Source of the DNA: an uncultured Methanolobus sp.
Lineage (GTDB): Archaea; Halobacteriota; Methanosarcinia; Methanosarcinales; Methanosarcinaceae
Length of the DNA stretch: 64,000 nucleotides
Direction: 5' to 3'
Assembly (NCBI RefSeq): GCF_963665675.1
Contig: NZ_OY762426.1
Coordinates: 496,001 to 560,000 of the forward strand
Shown here: one piece after another, positions 17,780 to 27,889 of the stretch
Position numbering within the stretch: position 1 is the stretch's first letter
Layout: each line of letters begins with the position of its first letter
The notes under the pieces: generated by a model
The model's database searches: none
The model's input: the letters and a program-made list of their open reading frames with translations, nothing else
What the model was told of the DNA's origin: nothing
Translations under genes and position numbers: made by a program

Positions 17780-18099
17780 GGCTCTGTAGAAATCCTGCCA
17801 TTATGATTTCTCGCAGATTACGAATATCTTAAATGATTCCGAAGGGTCCGGCAAAGCCGGCTCTTTACCATCAGAAAAAGCAAAAAAATTTGCATATTAA
17901 TACTAGAATACTTTACTTGCATGCTTTCGTAGAATTATCTGTATGAATGTAAAAATCTAAGGGATAGTCTTTTGTATAGAATCATTGGAATGTGCCGCCT
18001 TCGGCGGATGGTTGCTTTGTTTTTAGATTGCCAATTTTTTGTGGAAATAAAATTGGGCAAAGACTGTATCAGTCACATAAACAGGATTTCTACAGAGCC
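17780..18099 (-). mobile_element. MITE-like element, copy A (intact reference copy)
   Basis: A 320-bp element with perfect 18-bp terminal inverted repeats: GGCTCTGTAGAAATCCTG at 17780-17797 and its reverse complement at 18082-18099. It is flanked on both sides by the 8-bp duplication TATTTTTG (17772-17779 and 18100-18107), the footprint of transposition. Inside are hairpins CCGGCAAAGCCGG and CCGCCTTCGGCGG. No transposase is encoded, so mobilisation must come from elsewhere. Confidence 0.92.
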
Positions 18100-18177
18100 T
18101 ATTTTTGAAAAAACAGATTGTCCTGATGGATTTCTCCATCAGAATCTCAATTTTGATTAAAACAAAAGGAGTAAAAA

Positions 18178-19749
18178 TCAGAGGAACTTAATTCCTCTTG
18201 GCAACTCTCCTGCTCTTTTCCTGAATTCCTCAGGCCAGTTCTCAGGGTCAATTCCTTTCTGTGCAAAGAAAGCTGAAGCCCATCTTTCAAGTCCCACACC
18301 GGAACATCCTGACCAGAGTTCTTCTCCGGACTGGCATTTAACATTAAATCCAGATGGGTACTTGTTTCCGTTCACGCTTACATTCTGGAATTCCAGCCAT
18401 TCTGCATCCTCGCCACGGTAAGGAAGCACTGCTTCGTAATCTGTCGTACCGGCTTCAGTCTGCTCGGAAACACCGGTAAGTCCTTCCTGTGCCATGAACC
18501 ATGGTGTGACCCATGCTTTTCTCCATTCAAGATCAAGGAGCTCGTTAAAAATATACATGTACTTCTCATGGAGTTCGTTTGCCGTCTTGATGACCTGTTC
18601 CTTTGTGCCGAGCCAGAGAATCTCTATCCTGTGGAACTCATCAACACGTTCCATACCATGAATTCCACCACTCTCGTACCTGTGTGATGTTCCGGACCTG
18701 TCGAATACCTTTATCGGGAATTCGTCGGTTGGGATGGTCTCACCCTGCAGGTATACCCAGAAAGGAGGACACTGTGCATAGCACATTCCACCGATAGGGT
18801 CACCGATCTTCTCTTTGATAAGTGAAGTTGGAACTTCGTGTGTCACCTTGTAATGGTCAATAACTTCCTCCCAGAATTCAGGGTCTCTTGTCTTTGGAGG
18901 ACATACGTAGTAAATTTCAGGATAGACACCTTTTGCGTGTCCTGATTTCTGCCAGACTTCCCATGGTACTAGCTTTGGGAAGATCATTTCCCTGTATCCA
19001 AGTGGTTCAAGCAGTTCCTCAAGAACGATTCTCTCAAAAGTCCTGAACATTCTGGTAGACTGCGGACCATGTATCCACTGTCCCCTGCTGGCACCTCTTT
19101 TAAGCCAGCCAGCATCCATCATAGCTTTGGTCGGATCTTCGTTGAACTTGTGTTCCTTCTTCTCACTTTGCCAGAGGACATTCCAGTGCTCAGTCTTTCC
19201 ACCGTATGACTGCTGTTCGATCTTATCTTCCATGAGGGAAAGAATCCTGTCGGGGACACGGTTTGACATTGCAGACTCATCAACACCAAGAACGAGTTTA
19301 ATAATCCCATCAGTGTAGGTCATTTCTTCAACATAAGGAATCTTCATTGGAGGAAGTTCTTTCTCAGAAGGGACTTCAATTGTGAATGAATCTACCACAA
19401 TCCCACGAATTCCGATCTTGAATTCCTTTCCGAGTTTTCCTGCAAGAGGTTTTCTCATACGAAGCAGTGCATCGTGTACACGTACGTGCCTGCCTGATTC
19501 TATTGTCAGCTTTACCCTGTCAGCTTCAATACTCCATGCAGTGACCTTTGCACCCTGACCTTCAGGAGCGCCTTTTGTAAGAATGGTTTTGTTAGCTTCT
19601 TCAATGTATGAACCGACGACATCACTTGCTTTGCTGGCATCTGCACTTGTCTTAAGTGAGCACTCCAGCCTGAATTTGAAGTCAATTGTACTTCCTGCAC
19701 CCTCCGGTTTATCTGCCGGACAGCATTCATCTCTTTTCTTTGCTTCCAT
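18178..19749 (-). CDS. serS: Seryl-tRNA synthetase, atypical archaeal type 2
   Basis: A 523-residue methanogen-type SerRS, the rare form with a zinc ion in the active site. The N-terminal domain ([17 protein letters not shown]...) replaces the usual coiled-coil arm. The catalytic core shows [27 protein letters not shown] (the first zinc Cys), [17 protein letters not shown] (motif 2 with a zinc Glu), and [21 protein letters not shown] (third zinc ligand Cys and motif 3). An extra 20-residue N-terminal stretch with a CC pair precedes the conserved start; an internal start cannot be excluded. Flanked by a MITE downstream. Confidence 0.95.
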   Translation of the reverse strand: MEAKKRDECCPADKPEGAGSTIDFKFRLECSLKTSADASKASDVVGSYIEEANKTILTKGAPEGQGAKVTAWSIEADRVKLTIESGRHVRVHDALLRMRKPLAGKLGKEFKIGIRGIVVDSFTIEVPSEKELPPMKIPYVEEMTYTDGIIKLVLGVDESAMSNRVPDRILSLMEDKIEQQSYGGKTEHWNVLWQSEKKEHKFNEDPTKAMMDAGWLKRGASRGQWIHGPQSTRMFRTFERIVLEELLEPLGYREMIFPKLVPWEVWQKSGHAKGVYPEIYYVCPPKTRDPEFWEEVIDHYKVTHEVPTSLIKEKIGDPIGGMCYAQCPPFWVYLQGETIPTDEFPIKVFDRSGTSHRYESGGIHGMERVDEFHRIEILWLGTKEQVIKTANELHEKYMYIFNELLDLEWRKAWVTPWFMAQEGLTGVSEQTEAGTTDYEAVLPYRGEDAEWLEFQNVSVNGNKYPSGFNVKCQSGEELWSGCSGVGLERWASAFFAQKGIDPENWPEEFRKRAGELPRGIKFL

Positions 19750-19964
19750 AGATTTCCATTCCTCTGTATAATTGTGATATGTAGTAATGAAGCAGCAATA
19801 ACCGCTTTTTGTGAATCTTTTATAATATTATAGGTATTTCCAGCCCTCAGGCTACTTTATGCAAGATGTATCTTTTGCTAATTAAGAGCTTCTCTTAATT
19901 GGTTGTGCTCCAAGAGTTATTCTTTTAACGGAAAAAAGCGTCTAAGGCAAAAAAGAGGTGCTCT

Positions 19965-20894
19965 ATGAAAGTCCTGATATTAGGTGCAGGAGCAGTGGGT
20001 CTGACCCTTGCTGCAAAATTATCTTCTGTTTGTGATGTACATGCAATATGCCGCCAGAAACATGCTGAGAAAATAAATACAGATGGTTTTAAGATGACAG
20101 GCATCTGGGGTGAAGCAACCTGTAAATTCAGCTGTTCTGAGGATGCCCCTGAAGATGATTACAATTATATTTTCATAACTTCCAAGTCCACGGCAACTGA
20201 ATCGATCTGTAAGCAGTTCGCAAATATAATCAAAGGTAGGGAAGTTATCAGCATGCAGAACGGCATCGGTAACGAGGAGATTATCGCCGGATACACTGAC
20301 AAAGTGATAGGAGGCACCATAATTACCGGTTTTGAATGGGCAGGCGATGCTCAGATACACGTATCCGTTGAAACCGGACCAATGAACCTTGGAAGGTTCC
20401 CTTCTGGACTTGATGACAGCGTTCTCAAACTTGTTGAACTGGTAAAAAGTGCAGGCGTTCAGGTCAGCGGAACAGAGAACATTATGAGTTCAGTCTGGTC
20501 CAAAGTCCTCTACAACTCAGCCCTTAACCCTCTTGGTGCAGTCATGGGAGTTCCATATGGGAAACTTGAAAACTCACACGCATGGAGTATTATTGAAAAC
20601 ATTGCCCATGAGGCTTTCATGGTAACTGAAGCAGAAGCTGTTGTACTTCCATGGAACACAGCAGAAGAATACCTTGCTTTCCTGCATGATTTCCAGCTAC
20701 CGAATACTGCCGAACATCATTCATCCATGTATCAGGATATCACTTCCGGCAGAAAAACCGAGATTGATTTCCTCAACGGTGCAATCGTATCAAGAGCTAA
20801 GAAACTTGGAATAGATGCACCATACAACACGTTCATTTCAGAGCAGATCCGCTTCATGGAAGCATTGCAGGCAGAAAAACTGAAACAGGATTAA
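19965..20894 (+). CDS. 2-dehydropantoate 2-reductase family protein
   Basis: A 309-residue ketopantoate reductase (ApbA/PanE) family enzyme that reduces 2-dehydropantoate to pantoate with NAD(P)H for coenzyme A. The Rossmann motif is ILGAGAVGLTLA (residues 4-15). ISMQNGIGNEEII and the C-terminal ALNPLGAVMGVPYGKL with SSMYQDITSGRKTEIDFLNG match the family's Lys/Asn/Glu active-site helices. ATG preceded by AGAGGTG. Archaeal paralogues may act on other 2-oxo acids, so panE is not certain. Confidence 0.88.
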   Translation: MKVLILGAGAVGLTLAAKLSSVCDVHAICRQKHAEKINTDGFKMTGIWGEATCKFSCSEDAPEDDYNYIFITSKSTATESICKQFANIIKGREVISMQNGIGNEEIIAGYTDKVIGGTIITGFEWAGDAQIHVSVETGPMNLGRFPSGLDDSVLKLVELVKSAGVQVSGTENIMSSVWSKVLYNSALNPLGAVMGVPYGKLENSHAWSIIENIAHEAFMVTEAEAVVLPWNTAEEYLAFLHDFQLPNTAEHHSSMYQDITSGRKTEIDFLNGAIVSRAKKLGIDAPYNTFISEQIRFMEALQAEKLKQD

Positions 20895-20962
20895 GGATTA
20901 CAAACTAAAGTTGGAATTAATGTTGAAATTAATATTGAAACAAAAATTGGAATAGTGATTAT

Positions 20963-21538
20963 ATGGCAGTCAGAACAGTAAGTGAACTTGTGGAACAGGG
21001 ATTTGAAGCTGTTGAAGAAGAAATACTTGAATGCACAGACTGCCAGCTTCATGAAACAGTAACCAATAAGGTAATTAGTAAAGGCTCCCAAACTCCAAGG
21101 GTTGTTTTTGTTGGCGAAGCACCCGGAAAGAATGAAGATGAAACCGGCGTTCCGTTCTGCGGAAGAGCAGGCAGGAACCTCGATGGCATGACCGAATACA
21201 TGGGACTTTCAGACGATGACTATGCTGTTATAAACACAATCAAATGCCGCCCTCCTAAAAACCGTAACCCGCTCAAAAGCGAGATAAAAGCCTGCAAACC
21301 ATTTTTAGAAGCACAGATTCAACTGCTAGACCCAAAAGTAATCATACTTCTTGGAAACACTGCAGAAAAAGCATTTTGTGATGGTGAAAAACTTGAGTGG
21401 GGAGTTCCTAGAGCAGTGGATGGAAAGTACACTCTTCTAAAAATATACCATCCGGCAGCGCTAATTTACCAGCGTTCAAGGATTGAGGAACAGAATTCTC
21501 TGATTGATAATAACAGGTATCTGTGGGAACAGGAATAA
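20963..21538 (+). CDS. Uracil-DNA glycosylase, family 4 (Fe-S)
   Basis: A 191-residue DNA-repair enzyme that excises uracil from deaminated DNA. CTDCQL near residue 25 gives two cluster cysteines; the motif GEAPGKNEDETGVPFCGRAG (residues 52-71) is the catalytic water/uracil-binding motif, and IYHPAALI near residue 160 is the DNA-intercalation motif. Two further cysteines (CRPP and CKPF near residues 95 and 110) complete the [4Fe-4S] cluster. It begins 68 bases after the PanE-like gene and may be co-transcribed with it. Confidence 0.92.
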   Translation: MAVRTVSELVEQGFEAVEEEILECTDCQLHETVTNKVISKGSQTPRVVFVGEAPGKNEDETGVPFCGRAGRNLDGMTEYMGLSDDDYAVINTIKCRPPKNRNPLKSEIKACKPFLEAQIQLLDPKVIILLGNTAEKAFCDGEKLEWGVPRAVDGKYTLLKIYHPAALIYQRSRIEEQNSLIDNNRYLWEQE

Positions 21539-21552
21539 AAAGACAAAAAAGG

Positions 21553-21890
21553 AGCTCTGTAGAAGTCCTGCCATTAAAATGTAAGGACAGTTTGTAAACT
21601 AGTTAATCGTAAATCATGAATAACTTGGTTGATCCCGAAGGGTCCGGCGAAGCCGGCGTTTTCCCACAATAAAAAAGAAGATAATCTTCAAACACTTGTA
21701 TTTTCTTCTCAGGACTTCTGTAGAATTCTTGTATGAATACAGTCGTCATTTTAATGATCTTTTGTACAACAGCGTTGGAATGTGCCGCCTGCAGCGGATG
21801 GCTATTTTGTTTTTAGATTGCAGGTCACTTTTGTAGATATGAAAGAGAGCAATGTGCTGTCAGTCAGATTAACAGCATTTCTACAGAGCA
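21553..21890 (-). mobile_element. MITE-like element, copy B
   Basis: About 338 bp. Left end GCTCTGTAGAAGTCCTG and right end CAGCATTTCTACAGAGC form imperfect terminal inverted repeats. Hairpins CCGGCGAAGCCGG and a mutated CCGCCTGCAGCGG are in the same order as in copy A. The flanks are both A-rich, so any target duplication is unclear. It lies just downstream of the uracil-DNA glycosylase. Confidence 0.85.
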
Positions 21891-21908
21891 AAAAAAATAG
21901 AAAGGAAC

Positions 21909-22142
21909 TCACTCTTCAAGGTCTTCTGCTATCTCTTCTGCCAGCTTTGCATTCATCATCAAATCATCCACAGTAGCAATGAGCGAAGTTATCTTTTCCG
22001 TGGAAATATGAATGCTCACACTGTCATCTTTGACTTCGGTATGCATGTTTGTCAGGTTATCAGGAGCCAGTGAATTTGCAATTCTCTTTGCCACCTGCAT
22101 GGCACCTTCATCCCTGAATTCAATAGTCGTATTAATTTTCAT
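21909..22142 (-). CDS. pcc1: KEOPS complex subunit Pcc1
   Basis: A 77-residue Pcc1-family protein, the dimerising subunit of KEOPS, which makes the universal t6A modification in tRNA. Recognisable features: INTTIEFRDEGAMQVAKRIANSLAPDN, SVSIHISTEKITSLIATVDDLMMNAKLAEE. Length matches archaeal Pcc1. It overlaps the end of the RecJ-like gene by four bases (ATGA), indicating translational coupling. Confidence 0.85.
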   Translation of the reverse strand: MKINTTIEFRDEGAMQVAKRIANSLAPDNLTNMHTEVKDDSVSIHISTEKITSLIATVDDLMMNAKLAEEIAEDLEE

Positions 22143-23479
22143 TCATTCTGCTCCTGCTTTGGGAGTTGTTCTGCAACTATTTCATCAACTTTAGCAATGA
22201 ACTGTTCAGCAGTTCCCGGTGGGATTGATGCACCGGATGCAACATTATGTCCGCCACCTTCACCGCCAACTGACTTTGCAGCCTCGCGGAGGGCAAATGA
22301 AAGATCAAGGCCATTTTCTACAAGTGCACGGGTGCCCCTTGCGGAAACTTTTACAAGTTCATCAACCTGATTTACTGCAACAAAAGGCATTTCAGGATTT
22401 ACATACCTGACAAAAGTACTGGCAATCATGCCGGTGGATTCCATATCCTCTCCTATCAGGTAACCAATACTTGTTCCTTCTTTGACCATATCCATGCCTT
22501 TTTTGATGTTCTCCACAATGGATATCTGGTGAGAGATTGCCATATCCCTTGCTTCTTCCAGATGGGTTTTATCTTTCAGGCATATGGAAAGCCCCATGCC
22601 ATATTTTTCAGCCTTGCCACAGGTATTCAGGATTGCAACAAGGTCATAGACATTGGAAACAATCTCATTGTTCAGTATGTAAACATCACCGATTGCAGCA
22701 TCCACAGCCTCAGGACTAGCATTCTTTGCAAGTTTTAGTGCAATTGCGGAAGTGAGTGCTTTTGTCTGGTCAGGATTCAGGTCTTCAATGTTCCCCTCAA
22801 TTCCAAGGAAATCCAGGAACTGGGCTATCTTTTCACTGTCACCGGTTATGTCAAGATAAGGTTCAGGAGTGTACTCAAGAACCTTTGCAGTATCGCCATC
22901 ACCGATTTTCAGTCCTTTCTTTATTGAAACAACTTCGGCATTCACAGCTTCCTCAAGAATATGACCGTTAAGTGTACTGAAGATCTGTTTGTCACCCACA
23001 GCACCTGCAATTGCAAGTCCTGAAAGGTCAACATTTGCAGGTTCCATTTCCATTGCCACAAAAAAAGTGACTCCAGAACCGGATATGTGCATTGCACCGT
23101 CAATCCCCACAATATGCGGGTTTACCAGCACCTTTGCAGGAGATTCGCCAACAGGAACGTGGTGGTCAAGTACAACAATATCCTGTTTTATTTCGGAGAT
23201 TATATCTGACTGACCACTTCCCATATCACAGAAAATCACAAGGTCATCGTCTGCCGTGGTTTCCTTCACCATTTCAACTACAGATTTATCGAGACGTGGC
23301 ACAATGGATGTATGATAACGGATATCCTGTCTTAGAAGGGCCTGGCAGATAATACCGGCTGACGTCAAACCGTCGGCATCGTTATGGGAAATTACACGTA
23401 CGTGTCCGTATTTCTCAATTACGTCTGCCGCTTCCCGTGCCAGTTCCTTGAGTTTTTGCATCTCGATATTTAAGTTCAT
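22139..23479 (-). CDS. RecJ-like DHH-family exonuclease
   Basis: A 446-residue DHH/DHHA1 phosphoesterase resembling archaeal RecJ/GAN nucleases. VRVISHNDADGLTSAG (residues 28-43) is the first metal motif, VIFCDMGSGQSD the second, IVVLDHHVPVG the DHH motif, and GGEGGGHNVASGASI the C-terminal DHHA1 substrate motif. Homologues degrade single-stranded DNA or RNA and in archaea associate with the replication helicase complex. It starts with GGAG 6 bases upstream and is coupled to pcc1. Confidence 0.88.
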   Translation of the reverse strand: MNLNIEMQKLKELAREAADVIEKYGHVRVISHNDADGLTSAGIICQALLRQDIRYHTSIVPRLDKSVVEMVKETTADDDLVIFCDMGSGQSDIISEIKQDIVVLDHHVPVGESPAKVLVNPHIVGIDGAMHISGSGVTFFVAMEMEPANVDLSGLAIAGAVGDKQIFSTLNGHILEEAVNAEVVSIKKGLKIGDGDTAKVLEYTPEPYLDITGDSEKIAQFLDFLGIEGNIEDLNPDQTKALTSAIALKLAKNASPEAVDAAIGDVYILNNEIVSNVYDLVAILNTCGKAEKYGMGLSICLKDKTHLEEARDMAISHQISIVENIKKGMDMVKEGTSIGYLIGEDMESTGMIASTFVRYVNPEMPFVAVNQVDELVKVSARGTRALVENGLDLSFALREAAKSVGGEGGGHNVASGASIPPGTAEQFIAKVDEIVAEQLPKQEQNE

Positions 23480-23510
23480 CCGAATCTCCGAATAAAGATG
23501 GCAATTAGCC

Positions 23511-24719
23511 TTAATTAGTTTTTCTTCTGTACATCAGAACTTCTCCGGGCATGGTTGAACTTCCGGTTTCCAGCACAGTACCGATGTTGATGCTGGTATT
23601 GATGCCTGTGTGTACATCGTCACCCATGATAACACCAAGTTTTCTCCTGCCGGTGTCCACAACCTCGCCCTTGACAACAGACTTCACATTCTTGTTGTCA
23701 TGCCTGAGGTTTGCAACTTTTGTTCCGGCACCGAAATTACAGTTAGTACCTATGACACTGTCACCGACATAACTAAGGTGACCGACATTTGTGCCATCCA
23801 TTATCACAGTATTCTTTATCTCAACTGCATTTCCAATGCGAACATGATTACCTATTGCAGTTGAAGCCCTGATAAAGCAGTTGGGACCAATATCACAGTC
23901 ATCACCTATGATGACAGGACCCATAATGTAAGCACCGTTTCTGATAATGGAATTCTTTCCAACTTTGACATTACCATGCAGGGTCGCATATGGTTCGATC
24001 GTTCCTTCACAGCTATTATCGATATTTTCGAGCAATACCTTGTTTGCATCCAGTATATCCCATGGCCTGCCAATATCTATCCACTCGGTTTCCAGGAGTT
24101 CATATCCGACATTAAGACCATCATCTATCATCATTTGAAGGGAATCAGTGATTTCGTATTCTCCCCTTGATGATTTACCGGTCTTTGAAATGTAATCAAA
24201 AATAGCATCATGGAATAGGTATATTCCTGCGTTTGCAAGGTTAGTAAGCGGGTTTTTAGGTTTCTCAATGATACGTGTAACCATATCTCCATCGGTTTCA
24301 ATGACACCGAAATGGGAAGGATTTTCCACCTTCTTGACACTAATAATAGCATCTTCAGTTCTTGATACGAGATGAGCGATATGTCCCGTGCTTACAAGCA
24401 TGTCCCCGTTAAGCACTATGAAGTGACCTTTCACAAAGTCTTTTGCACAACCAATGGCATTCGCAGTTCCAAGCTGCTCTTCCTGAAGTACGTATTCAAC
24501 ACTAATCCCAAGATGGCTGCCATCTTTGAAATAATCCTTAATGGCATCTTCACGATAACCTGTTACAATCAGGAACTCTTTTACGCCTGCATCAATTGCC
24601 GCGTTGATTGTATGCTCCATCATTGGCTTGTTAGCGATTGGGAGCATTACTTTTGGTTTTGAAACAGTGAGTGGTCTCATGCGTGTGCCTTCACCGGCAG
24701 CCAGAATTACTACTTTCAT
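23511..24719 (-). CDS. glmU: Bifunctional sugar-1-phosphate nucleotidylyltransferase/acetyltransferase, copy 1 (GlmU-like)
   Basis: A 402-residue enzyme with an N-terminal nucleotidyltransferase ([27 protein letters not shown]) and a C-terminal left-handed beta-helix of hexapeptide repeats ([34 protein letters not shown]). It is expected to acetylate glucosamine-1-phosphate and attach UMP to give UDP-GlcNAc. The ATG at 24719 is preceded by GGAG and overlaps the glmM stop (ATGA); a GTG 9 bases upstream is a weaker start. A second paralogue lies at 27890-29107 in the same operon. Confidence 0.88.
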   Translation of the reverse strand: MKVVILAAGEGTRMRPLTVSKPKVMLPIANKPMMEHTINAAIDAGVKEFLIVTGYREDAIKDYFKDGSHLGISVEYVLQEEQLGTANAIGCAKDFVKGHFIVLNGDMLVSTGHIAHLVSRTEDAIISVKKVENPSHFGVIETDGDMVTRIIEKPKNPLTNLANAGIYLFHDAIFDYISKTGKSSRGEYEITDSLQMMIDDGLNVGYELLETEWIDIGRPWDILDANKVLLENIDNSCEGTIEPYATLHGNVKVGKNSIIRNGAYIMGPVIIGDDCDIGPNCFIRASTAIGNHVRIGNAVEIKNTVIMDGTNVGHLSYVGDSVIGTNCNFGAGTKVANLRHDNKNVKSVVKGEVVDTGRRKLGVIMGDDVHTGINTSINIGTVLETGSSTMPGEVLMYRRKTN

Positions 24720-26017
24720 TTGAGGCACTCCTTTACTATATTCTCAACCTTAGCATGCAGCTTCTCAACATCCTGTCTGGCTTCTGCAGTTATCCTTATC
24801 TTTGCCTCGGTTCCCGATGGCCTGACAAGCACCCAGCCACCTTCCATATCAACCCTGATGCCATCTATACTGGAAACTTTGCCCATGCTTTCAAGTTTTG
24901 AACTGACAGCCTGCATGACAGCAGACTTCTTATCATTGTCACATGCAACCGTGCTTCTGAGTGTTGGATATTTTGGTAGCTCATCTCTGAGTTCAGAGAG
25001 TTTCTTCTCTTTCACAATATCAACAAGCAGAGCTGCTGCATAAATTCCATCCGGGCAGTAGGAAATTCTCGGGAATATCCAGCTTCCCGAAGGCTCGCCT
25101 CCAAAATCAGCTTTCAGCTTCTTCATTTCCTCGGCTACATAAACATCTCCAACCTTTGTGTGAACAATAGTGGAACCTGGCATGGAATCATCAACCATCA
25201 TAGATGTGTCAACTGGAACCACTATCTTCGGATTGCCCTTACATTCAAAACGGGCGAAGATTGCAAGCATTTCATCACCTGAAAGGAAAACTCCGTTCTC
25301 ATCAACAGCCATCATCCTGTCAGCATCACCATCATGGGCGATACCAAGAGCTGCATCGAATTCCTTTACGGCTTTTTTTAGCATCCAGAGATTATCCTCT
25401 TTTGGTTCGGGGTTACGTGCAGGGAAATGACCGTCAAGCTGGGAATTTAGTGTGATGACCTCGCATCCCATCTCCCGTAAAAGGAAAGGTGTAATCGTAC
25501 CTCCGGCACCGCCTCCGCAATCAATTACGACACGTATTGGCGCACCTGTGGAATTGCCAAGTATCATATCCATGTGGTCCCTTACAGCATTTCCGTATGT
25601 GGTGATCTCACCAACCTCATTCCAGGGAACAAAAACAAAATCTTCTTTCTCGATGATATACTCTATCCCTCCCTGCTGGGCTGAATCAAATGCCATCCCA
25701 TCAGGATTCCAGAGCTTAATTCCAACATCTTTTGCAGGGTTGTGTGATGCGGTTATCATTACACCACAATCGTAATTTCTTGCTGCGTATGCAAGTGTCG
25801 GAGTTGTTACAAGACCAACTCTTACGACGTCGCAGCCAGCAGACATCAGACCCGAAATTACTGCAAGCTCGATCATCTCGCCTGCTACCCTTGGGTCCCT
25901 GCCGATAACAGCGGTCTTCTTTGATTTTCCAAGAGCCATTCCAACTTTTAGTGCCAGGTCTACGGTAACTTCTACATTTGCAAGTCCGCGGATGCCTGAA
26001 GAACCAAATAACTTCAT
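24716..26017 (-). CDS. glmM: Phosphoglucosamine mutase
   Basis: A 433-residue alpha-D-phosphohexomutase. GSSGIRG (residues 5-11) is the N-terminal substrate motif; [14 protein letters not shown] (near residue 90) contains the phosphorylated serine; [16 protein letters not shown] is the metal-binding loop; [11 protein letters not shown] the sugar loop; and [12 protein letters not shown] the phosphate loop. It interconverts glucosamine-6- and -1-phosphate. Its position between glmS and glmU supports the glucosamine substrate. Confidence 0.9.
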   Translation of the reverse strand: MKLFGSSGIRGLANVEVTVDLALKVGMALGKSKKTAVIGRDPRVAGEMIELAVISGLMSAGCDVVRVGLVTTPTLAYAARNYDCGVMITASHNPAKDVGIKLWNPDGMAFDSAQQGGIEYIIEKEDFVFVPWNEVGEITTYGNAVRDHMDMILGNSTGAPIRVVIDCGGGAGGTITPFLLREMGCEVITLNSQLDGHFPARNPEPKEDNLWMLKKAVKEFDAALGIAHDGDADRMMAVDENGVFLSGDEMLAIFARFECKGNPKIVVPVDTSMMVDDSMPGSTIVHTKVGDVYVAEEMKKLKADFGGEPSGSWIFPRISYCPDGIYAAALLVDIVKEKKLSELRDELPKYPTLRSTVACDNDKKSAVMQAVSSKLESMGKVSSIDGIRVDMEGGWVLVRPSGTEAKIRITAEARQDVEKLHAKVENIVKECLK

Positions 26018-26044
26018 TTGCTATCCTCTCTAAAAATAAAATAA

Positions 26045-27874
26045 TTATTCTACAGTCACACTCTTTGCAAGGTTCCTTGGTTTATCAATGGAGCAGTCCT
26101 TTGCAAGTGCTGTATAATATGAAAGCAACTGCAGTGCCACCGATGAAAGTACAGGTGACAGTAGTTCATGTGCAGGTGGCACACGTATAACTTCATCCAC
26201 ATACTTTTCAATTTCTGTGTCATCGTCATCTGCAACTGCAATAACAGTTGCATTACGTGCCTTTACTTCCTTGATATTGCTAAGTATCTTTTCGTAAGTG
26301 TGTCCTTTTGTAGCTATTGCCACAACCGGAGTCTCATCTGTGATAAGTGCCAGTGGCCCATGTTTAAGCTCACCTGCTGCATAACCCTCAGCGTGTATGT
26401 ATGAGATTTCCTTCAGTTTCAGTGCTCCTTCAAGTGCTACCGGGAAATTCAGGTAACGACCAATGAAGAAGTAATCCCTCTTATCTGCAAACTGCACAGC
26501 ACATTCGTTTATTGCATTCTTCCTGCTGAGTACTTTCTGTATCTGTCCGGGAAGCTTTTTAATGCCAACTATCAGGTCTTTTGCTTCGTTGGCACTGATA
26601 ACTCCACGTGTTCTTCCAAGATTTATCGCAAGCATGTAAAGTGCCATAAGCTGGGCTGTGAATGTCTTTGTTGCAGCAACTCCGATCTCGGGTCCAGCTC
26701 TGGTGTAAAGCACGCTGTCGGATTCTCTTGTAATCGTGCTTCCAACAACGTTTGTAATTGCGATGCTTCGGCACCCGTATGAACTTGAACTTCTGACAGC
26801 TGCAAGAGTGTCGGCTGTCTCGCCGGATTGTGTTATTGCAATGGTAAGTTCCTCTCCGCAAAGGACCGGATTACTGTACCTGAATTCAGATGCAGTTTCA
26901 ACATCAGTATGCAGACCTGCAAGTTTCTCAAAAAGATATTTTCCGAAAAGACCGGCATTCCATGACGTTCCGCAGGCGATTATAGTAGCCCTTCTGAGTC
27001 TTTTAGCCTCTTCAGGTTTTAGATATATCTCATCAAGTGTGACAGTTCCTTCAAGTTCAGAAAGCTTACCTGCAAATGTATTCTGTATGGAAGTTGGCTG
27101 CTCGTGAATTTCTTTGAGCATGAAATGCTCATAACCTGCTTTCTCTGCAGCCTCAAGATCCCATTCTATTGTTTCTGTATCCCTTGAAACAGAGTTTCCT
27201 TCACGGTCATAGATCTCTATTGAATCAGGCCTCAGAAGACCGATCTCATTATCATTTATGAAAATGACTTCCTTTGTGTATTTCAAAAAAGCTGTAACAT
27301 CAGATGCTGCATAGTTGCTGCCATTTCCAATTCCTATTACAAGCGGGCTGTCTTTTCTTGCAAATGCTATTAAACCTGGTTCGTTGTTACATAAAGCAGC
27401 AATGGCGTATGATCCGTTAAGCTCCTTTATGGTTTTAGCAAGACCGTCCAGAAGACACATTTCGCTATCAAAGCTCATGTTGAAATGTAAAAGGTGTGCA
27501 ATGACCTCGGTGTCTGTGTCTGACTTGAATTCATATCCCTGTTCTATCAGTCTTTCTTTGAGTTCCAGGTAATTTTCAATTATGCCATTGTGTACTACTG
27601 ATATGTCTGATGAATTATGAGGGTGGGCATTTCTAGTTTCCGGTTTTCCGTGTGTGGCCCATCTGGTGTGTCCGATTCCCACCTTTCCGGATACGTTTTC
27701 CGGAAGTACTCCCTCTAGATCCTTTATTCTGCCTGCAATCTTAAAAGTTTCAAGTTTTTCATTAAAGACAGTTACACCGGCAGAATCATATCCCCTGTAT
27801 TCCAGCATCCTGAGTGAATCCAGCAATACAGGCACTGCCTGACCATCTCCTATATATCCAACTATTCCGCACAT
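26045..27874 (-). CDS. glmS: Glutamine-fructose-6-phosphate aminotransferase (isomerizing)
   Basis: A 609-residue enzyme that makes glucosamine-6-phosphate from fructose-6-phosphate and glutamine. The mature N-terminus MCGIVGYIG exposes the catalytic Cys2 of the glutaminase domain. Two SIS isomerase domains follow, with ACGTSWNAGLFGKYLFE, SGETADTLAAVRSS and the end ...DKPRNLAKSVTVE. Full length for the family. Third-last step gene of the four-gene UDP-GlcNAc operon transcribed towards pcc1. Confidence 0.95.
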   Translation of the reverse strand: MCGIVGYIGDGQAVPVLLDSLRMLEYRGYDSAGVTVFNEKLETFKIAGRIKDLEGVLPENVSGKVGIGHTRWATHGKPETRNAHPHNSSDISVVHNGIIENYLELKERLIEQGYEFKSDTDTEVIAHLLHFNMSFDSEMCLLDGLAKTIKELNGSYAIAALCNNEPGLIAFARKDSPLVIGIGNGSNYAASDVTAFLKYTKEVIFINDNEIGLLRPDSIEIYDREGNSVSRDTETIEWDLEAAEKAGYEHFMLKEIHEQPTSIQNTFAGKLSELEGTVTLDEIYLKPEEAKRLRRATIIACGTSWNAGLFGKYLFEKLAGLHTDVETASEFRYSNPVLCGEELTIAITQSGETADTLAAVRSSSSYGCRSIAITNVVGSTITRESDSVLYTRAGPEIGVAATKTFTAQLMALYMLAINLGRTRGVISANEAKDLIVGIKKLPGQIQKVLSRKNAINECAVQFADKRDYFFIGRYLNFPVALEGALKLKEISYIHAEGYAAGELKHGPLALITDETPVVAIATKGHTYEKILSNIKEVKARNATVIAVADDDDTEIEKYVDEVIRVPPAHELLSPVLSSVALQLLSYYTALAKDCSIDKPRNLAKSVTVE

Positions 27875-27889
27875 TTTTTCACCCTGGTC

